Shown here: piece by piece, positions 7,876 through 16,592 of the stretch
Layout of the letters: each line of letters begins with the position of its first letter
How positions within the stretch are numbered: the first letter of the stretch is position 1
Position numbers and translations under genes: made by a program
Assembly: GCA_017516485.1 (NCBI GenBank)
Contig: JAFXCH010000025.1
Coordinates: forward strand, 1-64,000
Source of the DNA: Clostridia bacterium
GTDB taxonomy: Bacteria; Bacillota; Clostridia; Oscillospirales; Acutalibacteraceae
DNA length: 64,000 bases
Direction: 5' to 3'
The notes under the pieces: generated by a model
Told to the model about the DNA's origin: nothing
The model's input: only the letters and a program-made list of their open reading frames with translations
Database searches by the model: none

Positions 7876-8292
7876 TTACAGTACTTCGCAAACCTCGAAG
7901 ACCTTAGCAGGAATTTCTTCCTTATCGGCAGATACTGTAAAGATAACATCCTTACCTTCTTTAGCAGAAAGCTCTGCAACCTTGAGAAGGAAATCTGCAA
8001 GTTCGTCATAATTTCTGCCGCCGATACGGAGAGTAGCGTCAGCAAATACATCTGTAATGTCATGGTCACCTGCGAAAATACCGCAGATAAAGCCGTAGTA
8101 TGCATCGTAACCGCTTACTTTATAGTCGTCAGCTGCTGTAAGTCTGCAGCGATGTGTAATATCATAAGTAAGAGCTGCCTCTTTTTCGATGCAGACAACA
8201 TTACCGCTGGACTTCTCAACTGCTGAGTTGACAAGCTCAATAAGCTTCTTTGTTTTACCTGCACCTTTGTGACCGAGAATAAGTTTTACCAT
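7876..8292 (-). CDS. Small P-loop ATP-binding protein, unknown role
   Basis: A 138-residue protein with a Walker A motif at its start (LILGHKGAGKTKKL, residues 4-17). A possible Walker B is the hydrophobic strand KDVIFTVSADKEE near residue 118. It is too short for a full kinase or AAA domain with known partners. AAGGAGCGATTAAA precedes the ATG. It lies 21 bases downstream of pgi on the same strand, so probably in one transcript. I do not know its function, and a name such as nucleotide-binding protein is as far as the sequence allows. Confidence 0.7.
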   Translation of the reverse strand: MVKLILGHKGAGKTKKLIELVNSAVEKSSGNVVCIEKEAALTYDITHRCRLTAADDYKVSGYDAYYGFICGIFAGDHDITDVFADATLRIGGRNYDELADFLLKVAELSAKEGKDVIFTVSADKEEIPAKVFEVCEVL

Positions 8293-8313
8293 TTTAATCG
8301 CTCCTTTATATTA

Positions 8314-9651
8314 TTATCTGCCTAATTTAGATTCCAGCTCTGCTTTCATGTCTTCATAACCGGGCTTACCGAGTAACGCAAACATGTTCTTCTTGTAGCT
8401 TTCTACACCGGGCTGGTCGAAGGGATTAACGCCAAGCACATAGCCTGAAATTGCACAGGCCTTTTCGAAGAAGTAGATGAGCTCACCGAGGTTATACTCA
8501 TCCATCTGCTCAACCTCAAGCACAATGTTGGGAACATCACCGTCGGTATGTGCAAGGAGTGTGCCCTCAAAGGCCTTGCGGTTTACGAAGGAAACCGTCT
8601 TGCCTGCGAGGAAATTAAGGCCGTCGACATTTTCGGGGTCAACCTCAATGTTGACATCAGCCTTTACTTTATCGAAATAAACCACTGTTTCAAAGAGCAT
8701 TCTCTCGCCTTCCTGTACATACTGGCCGAGTGAATGAAGATCAGTGGAATAAATCGCGGAAGAAGGATAGATGCCCTTGTTTTCTTTACCTTCGCTCTCA
8801 CCGTAGAGCTGCTTGAGCCATTCGCACATAAGAGTGAAGGACGGCTCGTAGCCTACAAACATCTCAACCTTTTTACCTGCACGGTAAAGGAGGTTACGAA
8901 TTGCAGCATATTTGTAGCAGTCGTTCTCAAGTGAGGGAACGGAGTACTTTTCTCTGGCATCTGCCGCACCCTGCATAAGTGCGTCAATATCTATACCTGC
9001 GGCTGCAATGGGAAGCAGACCGACAGCAGTAAGAACGGAGTAACGTCCGCCGACATCGTCAGGCACAACGAAGGTCTGATAACCCTCTTTGTCTGCATGG
9101 GACTTGAGTGTACCCTTTGCCTTGTCGGTTGTTACATATATACGCTTGGCTGCCTCTTCTTTGCCGTACTTCTTTTCAAGAAGCTCCTTAAACACACGGA
9201 AAGCAACGGCAGGCTCGGTAGTGGTACCGCTCTTTGAAATAACGTTCACCGAAAAATCTTTACCCTCAACAAGGCTCATAACCTCGGCAACGGAAGAAGA
9301 ACTGATTGTGTTACCTGTGAAGAATATCTGAGGAGTATCCTTTGCAAGAAGGTTATAGTTTGAGGACTTGCAGAATTCAATAGCTGCACGTGCACCGAGA
9401 TATGAGCCGCCTATACCGATAACAACAAGAGCCTGTGAATCGGACTTGATTTTGTCGGCTGCCTTTTTGATAACTTCAAACTCTGCCTTGTCGTAATTGA
9501 CCGGAAGATCGACCCAACCGAGGAAATCGCTTCCCTTACCGGTGCCGTCGTGAAGCATTTTGTGTGCATTTACGATTTCTGCTTCGATTTTTGCGAGCTC
9601 GCAGGCTGAAGCTCTTTCGCCTGCATAGGAACTGTTTAACTTGATTGCCAT
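8314..9651 (-). CDS. pgi: Glucose-6-phosphate isomerase
   Basis: Interconverts glucose 6-phosphate and fructose 6-phosphate in glycolysis. The product is 445 residues, the shorter Firmicutes form. Motifs include [11 protein letters not shown], the sugar-phosphate loop [18 protein letters not shown], and the active-site region [15 protein letters not shown]; the C-terminal Lys lies in [15 protein letters not shown] place the start at the ATG at 9651, where the sequence lines up with other family members. A GTG at 9672 would add seven residues and is nearer to the AAGGAG site, so the start is uncertain. Confidence 0.95.
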   Translation of the reverse strand: MAIKLNSSYAGERASACELAKIEAEIVNAHKMLHDGTGKGSDFLGWVDLPVNYDKAEFEVIKKAADKIKSDSQALVVIGIGGSYLGARAAIEFCKSSNYNLLAKDTPQIFFTGNTISSSSVAEVMSLVEGKDFSVNVISKSGTTTEPAVAFRVFKELLEKKYGKEEAAKRIYVTTDKAKGTLKSHADKEGYQTFVVPDDVGGRYSVLTAVGLLPIAAAGIDIDALMQGAADAREKYSVPSLENDCYKYAAIRNLLYRAGKKVEMFVGYEPSFTLMCEWLKQLYGESEGKENKGIYPSSAIYSTDLHSLGQYVQEGERMLFETVVYFDKVKADVNIEVDPENVDGLNFLAGKTVSFVNRKAFEGTLLAHTDGDVPNIVLEVEQMDEYNLGELIYFFEKACAISGYVLGVNPFDQPGVESYKKNMFALLGKPGYEDMKAELESKLGR

Positions 9652-9721
9652 AGACTTTGCTGTTTGCGGCACTTTGCGAATAATGCCGACTCTCCTTAAA
9701 AGTAAAATATTATTAATGATT

Positions 9722-9750
9722 ATTTTAACCGAAATTCAATCTTATTGCAA
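9722..9750 (-). promoter_or_regulatory. SigA-type promoter of pgi
   Basis: On the minus strand TTGCAA, 17 bases, TAAAAT, about 70 bases upstream of the pgi ATG. Confidence 0.5.
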
Positions 9751-9798
9751 TACAAAAACGCTAATTTTTTTAACATTTTTAATATTTTTTTACGGTGT

Positions 9799-10980
9799 TT
9801 ACACCTTATCTTTTGTCAAGCTTGCAAAAGAAGACAAAAACCGACGCAAAACCTCAAAAAAGTCAAGCTTTTTAATTTCTTCACTTGAAATTATCGGGCA
9901 CTCTGCAACAGTTTCACCGTCAAGTTTAAGCATTAACGTGCCCACCCTTTCGCCTGCGGCAACCGGAGCTTGCACGTCTGTTGCAATCTGCACACTCTGT
10001 TCAATCTTATCTGCGCTGCCTTTTTTGAGTAGTAATGATTGCGGCGGCTTCACAGCAGGTCTGAATGACGATTTATATCCTCCGATAACCGTTACATCTG
10101 TAATCAGCGAAGCATCGGGCACGGGAGTCACGGTCTCATAATTTAAAAAGCCCCAGTTAAGCAGAGCTTTTGCCGCACCGAATCGGTCGTCACTCGTAGG
10201 GCTGCCCATAATTACAGCCACAAGGTGTGTACCGTTACGTTCAGCTGAAGCTGAAACACAACAGCCCGCTTTGGATGTTGTGCCCGTTTTAAGTCCCGTT
10301 GCACCGTCGTAAAAACGAATAAGTTTATTGGTATTCACAAGTTGTGTTGCCCCGTCACGAAGTGAATCCATCCAGACGGTTGTATATTTCCTTATAAGGT
10401 CGTGTTTAAGAAGTTCAACTGACATAAGAGCTATATCATAGGCTGTTGTAAGGTGCGTATCGCTCGTATCGTCGAGACCTGTACAGTTATCAAAATGAGT
10501 GTTTTTCATACCAAGCTCTGCAGCCCTGTTATTGAGCATTGCAACAAGAGCTTCTTCACTGCCTGCAATATGCTCACCGAGAGCTTCGCAGGCATCGTTT
10601 GCACTGTATATGGCAATAGCACGCAGCAACTCATCAACAGTCATCGTCTCGCCCTCTTTAAGCCATATCTGCGAGCCGCCTTTGGCCGCTGCAGTAGGGC
10701 TTGTTACGACGGTATCGTTGAGATTGAGGTTACCCGAATCAATCGACTCCATAGCCAGCAGAAGCGTCATAATTTTGGTAACGGATGCAGGATAAAGCCG
10801 TTCGTGTTCATTCATAGCCGCAAGCACCTGACCGCTTGAAGCATCAACAAGAATTGCAGATTTCGCATTCACCGTAACAGGAAAATCCGCAGTCTTCTCC
10901 TCTGCCGCCGCGGCTGAAACAGAAAAAGCACACACAAGACACAACAAAAATGAAATCACTTTCATCAGCTTACTGTTCAA
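9799..10980 (-). CDS. D-alanyl-D-alanine carboxypeptidase (DacF-like, S11)
   Basis: A low-molecular-weight penicillin-binding protein that trims the terminal D-Ala from peptidoglycan stem peptides. The 393-residue product has a signal peptide (residues 1-26, ending ASA-like VSAAAAEE), the three active-site motifs SVTK (SxxK, in PASVTKIM), SAN (in YSANDACEAL) and KTG (in GLKTGTTSKAG), and a C-terminal amphipathic segment that likely rests on the membrane. Clostridial relatives include the sporulation enzyme DacF, but which role it has cannot be told. The start is a TTG at 10980 with GGGGAG 7 bases upstream. It is divergent from mtaB. Confidence 0.93.
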   Translation of the reverse strand: MNSKLMKVISFLLCLVCAFSVSAAAAEEKTADFPVTVNAKSAILVDASSGQVLAAMNEHERLYPASVTKIMTLLLAMESIDSGNLNLNDTVVTSPTAAAKGGSQIWLKEGETMTVDELLRAIAIYSANDACEALGEHIAGSEEALVAMLNNRAAELGMKNTHFDNCTGLDDTSDTHLTTAYDIALMSVELLKHDLIRKYTTVWMDSLRDGATQLVNTNKLIRFYDGATGLKTGTTSKAGCCVSASAERNGTHLVAVIMGSPTSDDRFGAAKALLNWGFLNYETVTPVPDASLITDVTVIGGYKSSFRPAVKPPQSLLLKKGSADKIEQSVQIATDVQAPVAAGERVGTLMLKLDGETVAECPIISSEEIKKLDFFEVLRRFLSSFASLTKDKV

Positions 10981-11044
10981 TTCATATCTCCCCTTTCATT
11001 CAAATTTATGAAAATCCGTAAAAATAAATTACAGTAATACGATA

Positions 11045-11073
11045 TTGCGTAAACTTGAATTTTAGAGTATAAT
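11045..11073 (+). promoter_or_regulatory. SigA-type promoter of mtaB
   Basis: TTGCGT, 17 bases, TATAAT, 35 bases upstream of the mtaB ATG. Confidence 0.6.
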
Positions 11074-11108
11074 TAAATTTTAGCGACAGTAAAACAAAGG
11101 AGACAGCT

Positions 11109-12395
11109 ATGAAAGCGGCTTTTTATACACTCGGCTGTAAAGTAAACCAATACGAAACTCAGGCTCTCAGCGAAGCTCTTATGCGTGAGGGTTTTCTGAT
11201 TGTGCCCTCAAGCGAAGATGCTGACATATATATAATAAACTCCTGCACGGTTACGGCAGAAAGCGACAAAAAAACAAGGCAAGCTGTAAGGCGATTCAAA
11301 AGACTTCACCCCGACAGTGTTGTAGTACTTACAGGCTGTATGCCTCAGGCGTATCCGCAGATTGCAAGCGAACTTGACGCAGCAGATATCGTTGCAGGCA
11401 ATAAAAACAATATAGACATCCCGAGAATGATAAAAGAATATTTAAACAATCACAACCGCAGTGTGGATATAATTCAGCACAGCACAGGTGATGAATTTGT
11501 ACCGTGCAGTATCAGCAGCTTTGATGAAAGAACAAGAGCGGCAATCAAAATTGAAGACGGATGCAACCGCTTCTGCTCCTACTGTATAATTCCCTATGCA
11601 CGAGGCAGAGTCCGCTCAAAACCGCTTGATGAAATAAAAAAAGAAGCTGCTTCACTTGCCGCAAACGGATACACCGAAATAGTGCTTGTCGGCATCAACC
11701 TTTCATCCTACGGCACAGATTGTTCACTTTCCCTTTCCGATGCTGTAGCGGCAGTATGTGAAACTCCCGGAATCCGTCGAGTAAGACTTGGCTCGCTTGA
11801 GCCTGACCACATGACGGATGAAATGATAAACGCTCTTAAAACTCAACCGAAGCTCTGTCCGCAGTTTCACATTTCACTTCAGAGCGGTTGTACGGAAACT
11901 CTGAAAAGAATGAACAGACATTACACCGCGGAAGAATATGAAAAAATCTGCAGCAAACTCCGTGAAAGTTTTACTGACTGCACGATTACAACCGATATTA
12001 TGGTAGGTTTTGCAGGCGAAACCGAAGAAGAATTTGAAGAATCGCTCGCCTTTGCAAAAAAGATAAAATTTGAAAAGGTCCACGTATTCCCCTACTCACA
12101 GCGAAAAGGTACACGTGCGGCAGAATTCCCCAATCAGCTTGACCGAAAAACAAAAGAAGAGCGCGCACATAAAATGATTGCTCTCACAAATGAAATCCGA
12201 GCTGACTTTATGAAAGCACAAATCGGCAAAACTGTTGAGGTGCTTGCCGAAACAAAAGATGAAAACGGAGTGTGCACGGGCTACACCGCCAACTACACTC
12301 CTGTCAGAATTTTAAGCGGTGCCGAATGCGGTAATTATTACAAAACAAAAATCACAGCCGCCACTGATGACGACTGTGAAGGTATAATTGTATAA
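11109..12395 (+). CDS. mtaB: tRNA t6A37 methylthiotransferase MtaB
   Basis: A radical SAM enzyme that converts t6A37 to ms2t6A37 in tRNAs reading ANN codons. The 428-residue product has the three-part family layout: N-terminal UPF0004 domain with its cluster cysteines (LGCKVNQYE, NSCTVT, TGCMPQ), the radical SAM core with CNRFCSYC followed by IIPYARGRVRS, and a C-terminal TRAM domain. LGCKVNQYE fits MtaB better than MiaB, which is present separately at 45330. AAAGGAGACAGCT precedes the ATG. It converges with the phosphate transporter gene with 4 bases between stops. Confidence 0.95.
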   Translation: MKAAFYTLGCKVNQYETQALSEALMREGFLIVPSSEDADIYIINSCTVTAESDKKTRQAVRRFKRLHPDSVVVLTGCMPQAYPQIASELDAADIVAGNKNNIDIPRMIKEYLNNHNRSVDIIQHSTGDEFVPCSISSFDERTRAAIKIEDGCNRFCSYCIIPYARGRVRSKPLDEIKKEAASLAANGYTEIVLVGINLSSYGTDCSLSLSDAVAAVCETPGIRRVRLGSLEPDHMTDEMINALKTQPKLCPQFHISLQSGCTETLKRMNRHYTAEEYEKICSKLRESFTDCTITTDIMVGFAGETEEEFEESLAFAKKIKFEKVHVFPYSQRKGTRAAEFPNQLDRKTKEERAHKMIALTNEIRADFMKAQIGKTVEVLAETKDENGVCTGYTANYTPVRILSGAECGNYYKTKITAATDDDCEGIIV

Positions 12396-12399
12396 AACT

Positions 12400-14142
12400 T
12401 TATACGGAATATTCTCTGAGGAATTTGTTGTAGTTTGCATCGAATTCCTCAGAATCTTTTTTGAGGTTTCTTACAAACTTGTGCATATCAAATCTTGCGT
12501 GAGCTGTCTCAATTACGCAAGCTGCAATATTTGAACAGTGGTCGGAAACACGCTCAAGATTTGTAACAAGGTCATTGAAAACAAAACCTTGCTCAATAGT
12601 ACACTCGTTTTTACGGAGTCGCTCAATATGACCGTGCTTCATATCCTCTTTAAGCACATCGATAACCTGCTCAAGCGGCTCAACGAGCTTTGCGCTTTCA
12701 AGGTCATTATTTACAAAAGCATTAACAGACAGCTCAAGAATACGTGTTGTGGCGGCAACGATATTCTGCATTTCTTTCTGTGCCGCACCTGAGAATGACA
12801 TTTTCTTATCCTTAAGCTCTTCTGCAGACTCAAGAATATTAAGTGCGTGGTCACTCAGACGCTCAAGGTCACCTATAAGATGAAGCTGCATTGTAAGCTC
12901 ACGGCTGTCCTCATCTGTGAGGTCACGCGCACTGAGTTTTACAAGGTAATCGCCTATTGTGTCTTCATAATTATCTGCTTTTTTCTCGCCTTTACGTATG
13001 CTCTCTGCCGTTTTCTCATTATAAGAATTAAGCATCTGCATAGCATCAAGCAGCGTTTGCTGACTAAGCTGAGCCATCTTGACTGTCACCTTGCGGCTCT
13101 GCTCAACAGCAACTGCAGGTGTGCTGAAAAGGCGTTCATCGAGCATCTTTGCTTTTTCGTTTTCGCCCTTATCCTTAACAGTAAGGTTAGCAAGCTTGAC
13201 AAGAAGATTTGATGCCGGGAAGAGAATTGCAAGTGCAACAATCTTAAAGCCTGTATGAACAACGGCTATACCCAAAGGATTTGCTGCCTCGTTAAGAATC
13301 GGTATATTTACAAACGATGTTACACCGTAGAACACAGCAAGTAAAATAACCGTTGCTATTACGTTGAAATAAAGATGTATGAATGCGGCACGCTTTGCGT
13401 TTTTGTTAGCACCCGCACAAGAAATAATAGCACTGACACAGGTACCGATATTCTGACCCATGATAATCGGAACAGCGGTCATATAGTTGATACTGCCCGT
13501 AAGTGTAAGAGCCTGAAGAATACCGACAGAAGCGGACGAAGACTGAATAGCAGCGGTAACAACAGTACCCATAAGCATACCGAGCACAGGATTGCTGAAC
13601 ATAACAAGTGCATTTTTAAACCACTCAAGCTCTGTGAGCGGCTCAACAGCATCGGACATTATCTCCATACCAAACATAAGCACGGCAAAACCAAGCAGGA
13701 TTATTCCGATATCCTTGCGCTTTGCTTTTTTGGAAAACATATTGAGAATAATACCGATAAGTGCAAGTATAGGTGTAAACGTCGCAGGCTTACACAATGA
13801 AATCCAGAAATTGTCACTTTCAATTCCGGTTAAACTGAGAATCCAGGAAGTTACCGACGTACCGAGGTTTGCACCCATAATAACGCCGACAGCCTGAGTA
13901 AGCTGCATAACACCCGAGTTGACAAAGCCGACAACCATAACTGTAGTTGCAGACGACGACTGAATAACAGCCGTTACTGCAAGGCCGAGCAAAAAGCCCT
14001 TGAATTTGTTTGAAGTAAGTTTACCCAGTATTGTTTTGAGCTGATTACCCGCACTTTTCTCGAGTGCATTGCCCATTACATTCATACCGTAAAGGAAGAA
14101 CGCCAGACCGCCAAGAAGCGTGGCAACATCCATAAAGCTCAT
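12400..14142 (-). CDS. Na/Pi cotransporter family protein with PhoU domain
   Basis: A 580-residue membrane protein: two inverted Na/Pi-cotransporter repeats, each with the QSSSATT/QSSSASV signature (near residues 55 and 205), about eight to nine membrane helices up to residue 310, then a cytoplasmic PhoU-like helical domain (residues 350-570). It is likely to import or export phosphate with sodium. I start it at the ATG at 14142, which has AGGGAGGT upstream; an in-frame start at 14175 lacks one. It stands alone, with a 230-base upstream gap. Confidence 0.92.
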   Translation of the reverse strand: MSFMDVATLLGGLAFFLYGMNVMGNALEKSAGNQLKTILGKLTSNKFKGFLLGLAVTAVIQSSSATTVMVVGFVNSGVMQLTQAVGVIMGANLGTSVTSWILSLTGIESDNFWISLCKPATFTPILALIGIILNMFSKKAKRKDIGIILLGFAVLMFGMEIMSDAVEPLTELEWFKNALVMFSNPVLGMLMGTVVTAAIQSSSASVGILQALTLTGSINYMTAVPIIMGQNIGTCVSAIISCAGANKNAKRAAFIHLYFNVIATVILLAVFYGVTSFVNIPILNEAANPLGIAVVHTGFKIVALAILFPASNLLVKLANLTVKDKGENEKAKMLDERLFSTPAVAVEQSRKVTVKMAQLSQQTLLDAMQMLNSYNEKTAESIRKGEKKADNYEDTIGDYLVKLSARDLTDEDSRELTMQLHLIGDLERLSDHALNILESAEELKDKKMSFSGAAQKEMQNIVAATTRILELSVNAFVNNDLESAKLVEPLEQVIDVLKEDMKHGHIERLRKNECTIEQGFVFNDLVTNLERVSDHCSNIAACVIETAHARFDMHKFVRNLKKDSEEFDANYNKFLREYSV

Positions 14143-14321
14143 AAGGAAACCTCCCTGTTCGCCAAAATAAGACAATCTCTGTCCAATTGCGATTATAGTT
14201 AAGCTTTGTCAAATTATTATTCTTATAAAGAAAATAAAAGATTTTTTTTAAATTTTATATATTGTCTTTATTTTTGCCGAAAAATAAGGTATTATATGTT
14301 AATTAAAGATTATTATTGTAG

Positions 14322-14341
14322 GGGCGATTCACGAATCGCCC
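14322..14341. repeat. Short perfect palindrome GGGCGATTC/GAATCGCCC
   Basis: A 9-bp stem with a two-base loop, preceded by GTAG, in the gap upstream of the PHP gene. I recall GTAGGGGCG-type palindromes as common dispersed repeats of gut Clostridia. Only one copy lies in this window. Confidence 0.5.
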
Positions 14342-14373
14342 GCTAAAAACATTATTTACAGGAGCAGTCACTT

Positions 14374-15135
14374 ATGTATTTTCACGAACCTACTTATGAT
14401 TTAGATATACTCTGCAGACAGAATCTGCATATACATTCTTCTTTCTCGGGCTGTGCAAAGCCTGAAATGACACTGAACGATATTGTACGCACTGCCGAGC
14501 TTAACGGGCTTGAGATGATAGCAATTACCGACCATGTCCAGGCTGCCACTGAAGACGAATTCAGAGTAAGCCTTTCAATGCTCAAAGAGCAGGCTAAAAC
14601 CATAGAGTCGCCTGTACGTGTGCTTATCGGTGCGGAGCTTTCAGCTTACGGTGTCAACAACTTCAATTACCCGAACAACGACATTGAGCTTGATTACAGA
14701 CTCTGGGCACAGAATCACTACCACGTTTCAACATGGATTCAGCCCGAAGACACAAGCCCTGTCGGCTACAAAAACCACATTATCGAAACTCTCACAAACC
14801 TTATCAAATCCGACAGAGCAGACTGTATCGCCCACCCTTTCCACGACGAATACCTGACAAATTCAAAAAGGTTGAACGTAGGATTCGCAAAAGGCAGTGT
14901 CCCTTCCTGCTTCAGCGATAACGAAATCGGCGACTTACTGACACTCGGCAGAGAGCACGAAACAGCGTTTGAGCTCAACCTCAACGCAATGGCAGGCTAC
15001 CCTGAATTCTGCAGAAGAATGTACAACATCGGCAAAGAGGTCGGCGTATACTTCAATATAGGCACAGACGCACACAGCCTTGACAGAATAGACACCAAAC
15101 AGTTTATCGAGAGGACAAAGAACTTTCTTTTATGA
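14374..15135 (+). CDS. PHP-domain phosphoesterase
   Basis: A 253-residue single-domain PHP protein, probably a metal-dependent phosphatase of the histidinol-phosphatase or nucleoside-bisphosphate type. Metal-binding motifs are NLHIHSSFSGCAKPEM (HxH, residues 18-20), ITDHV, a Glu in GAELSAYG, CIAHPFHD and NIGTDAHSLDRID. The substrate is not evident. GGAGCAGTCACTT precedes the ATG. The stop overlaps the start of the HAD gene by four bases (ATGA), so the two are likely one operon and may act on related phosphorylated substrates. Confidence 0.85.
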   Translation: MYFHEPTYDLDILCRQNLHIHSSFSGCAKPEMTLNDIVRTAELNGLEMIAITDHVQAATEDEFRVSLSMLKEQAKTIESPVRVLIGAELSAYGVNNFNYPNNDIELDYRLWAQNHYHVSTWIQPEDTSPVGYKNHIIETLTNLIKSDRADCIAHPFHDEYLTNSKRLNVGFAKGSVPSCFSDNEIGDLLTLGREHETAFELNLNAMAGYPEFCRRMYNIGKEVGVYFNIGTDAHSLDRIDTKQFIERTKNFLL

Positions 15136-15725
15136 TAAAAAATATTATTTTTGATATGGGTAACGTATTGCTTGATTACAGCCCCGATGTGGCAATGCAG
15201 ATGCTGAGTATAAACGAAAAAGCAAAGCCTGTTATTATGAAAGAGCTTTTCGGCGGTAACGAATGGGTACAGCTCGACCTCGGCAACATCAGCGTTGACA
15301 AAGCGTACGAGAGCATAAAGCAAAGAATTCCCGAAGAATATCATACAGATTTACGCAAGTGCATTGACGGCTGGGACGTGTGCATGGTGCCTGTTGAGGG
15401 TGCAAAGGTTTTCTGTGATTTTGTTAAATCAAAAGGTTTCGGAGTCTACGTTTTATCTAATGCACACAAAAGTTTTTACAGCTACTTTCCCCGTTATTTT
15501 GACCTTGATTTTTTTGACGGCGTTGTTGTTTCCGCAGACGTGCACACCGTAAAGCCCGATATAAAAATTTATAAACATCTGCTTGAAAAATACAGCTTAA
15601 AAGCCGAAGAATGTCTGTTTATTGATGACAGAGCAGACAATGTTGACGGTGCATTAAAATCAGGAATGAAAGCCGTTCAATTCAGAAATGATTTTGGAGA
15701 TATAAAAAAGTCCATTGAAGTTTAG
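15132..15725 (+). CDS. HAD-family hydrolase
   Basis: A 197-residue HAD phosphatase: motif I is FDMGNVLLDYSP (nucleophile Asp9, with Asn in place of the usual DGT Gly-Thr, as in the HAD-IA/epoxide-hydrolase-like subgroup), motif II VLSNAHKSF, Lys in TVKPDIKIY, and motif IV CLFIDDRADNVDGALKSGM. The substrate is unknown. It is translationally coupled to the PHP gene and followed by a two-way terminator whose left arm overlaps its last codons. Confidence 0.87.
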   Translation: MIKNIIFDMGNVLLDYSPDVAMQMLSINEKAKPVIMKELFGGNEWVQLDLGNISVDKAYESIKQRIPEEYHTDLRKCIDGWDVCMVPVEGAKVFCDFVKSKGFGVYVLSNAHKSFYSYFPRYFDLDFFDGVVVSADVHTVKPDIKIYKHLLEKYSLKAEECLFIDDRADNVDGALKSGMKAVQFRNDFGDIKKSIEV

Positions 15726-15740
15726 TCGCTTCAATGGGCT
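15711..15740. terminator. Bidirectional terminator
   Basis: CCATTGAAG, 8-base loop, CTTCAATGG (15712-15737). On the minus strand it is followed by ACTTTTTTAT, serving tcdA; on the plus strand by a weaker T-rich tail, serving the HAD gene. The stem includes the last codons and stop of the HAD gene. Confidence 0.7.
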
Positions 15741-15744
15741 TAAT

Positions 15745-16449
15745 TTATTTAATCAGCTCTTTTATTACCTCACCTGCGGCAATCAGGCCTGCGGCAGACG
15801 GCACAAACGAAACACTGCCCGGCACTGAACGCTTATCATCATTCTCCGGCTGAAAAAGAGGCTTTATCGGCTGCTCGGTTGAAAAAACAACCTTGAGCGA
15901 ATTTATGCCGAGGTTTTTGAGTTCACGCCTCATAACACGGGCAAGCGGACAGCCGCTCGTCTTTTTGATATCGGTAACAGTCAGTGCAGTCGGGTCAAGC
16001 TTATTGCCCGTACCCATACAGCTGATAACGGGTATATTTTTTTCTTTCGCGGTTTTTATAATCAACAGCTTTGAGGTAACAGTATCGATTGCATCGATTA
16101 TATAGTCGTAATCTTCAAAGCAGAAATCACCTGCAGTTTCAGCAGAATAAAAACAAGGGTAAACCGTAACCTTTACATCGGGGTTTATATCCGCAATACG
16201 CTCACGCATAATGTCAACCTTAAGTTTACCAACGGTGCTGTTTAATGCTACAAGCTGGCGGTTGATATTGGAAACGGAAACGGTATCGTTATCACAAATG
16301 CCAATGTGACCTACGCCCGCACGAGCAAGAGCCTCTGCCGCAAAAGAACCTACACCGCCTACACCGAAAAGCAGTACGGATGAATTCTTAAGTTTATCTA
16401 CGCCGTTCTCACCTATCAGCATAGCTGTGCGCATATATCGTTCTTCCAA
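15745..16449 (-). CDS. tcdA: tRNA threonylcarbamoyladenosine dehydratase
   Basis: TcdA (YgdL/CsdL) is an E1-like enzyme that uses ATP to cyclise t6A37 of tRNA to ct6A. The 234-residue product has the nucleotide loop GVGGVGSFAAEALARAG, the Asp/Arg stretch CDNDTVSVSNINRQLVAL, and ISCMGTGNKLDPTALTV, all typical. It is close in function to MtaB, which modifies the same base. The start is a TTG at 16449 with AGGCGGTG 5-6 bases upstream. It has its own promoter back-to-back with that of the next gene. Confidence 0.9.
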   Translation of the reverse strand: MEERYMRTAMLIGENGVDKLKNSSVLLFGVGGVGSFAAEALARAGVGHIGICDNDTVSVSNINRQLVALNSTVGKLKVDIMRERIADINPDVKVTVYPCFYSAETAGDFCFEDYDYIIDAIDTVTSKLLIIKTAKEKNIPVISCMGTGNKLDPTALTVTDIKKTSGCPLARVMRRELKNLGINSLKVVFSTEQPIKPLFQPENDDKRSVPGSVSFVPSAAGLIAAGEVIKELIK

Positions 16450-16476
16450 AATATCACCGCCTAAAAAGAATAATTA

Positions 16477-16506
16477 ATTATATCATTAACGCCTCGCTTA
16501 TGTCAA
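16477..16506 (-). promoter_or_regulatory. SigA promoter of tcdA
   Basis: Minus strand TTGACA, 18 bases, TATAAT, 28 bases upstream of the TTG start. Confidence 0.7.
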
Positions 16507-16513
16507 TTTTATA

Positions 16514-16542
16514 TTGACACACTGTTTTGACAAGTGTAAAAT
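16514..16542 (+). promoter_or_regulatory. SigA promoter of the PHP gene
   Basis: TTGACA, 17 bases, TAAAAT. Its -35 box lies 7 bases from that of the divergent tcdA promoter, so the two may compete. An ACACT/AGTGT dyad lies within and around the spacer. Confidence 0.75.
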
Positions 16543-16592
16543 AAAAGCGGATTTCACAGAGGAAAAACAGATATTTCAAAGGAGAGCTGAAA

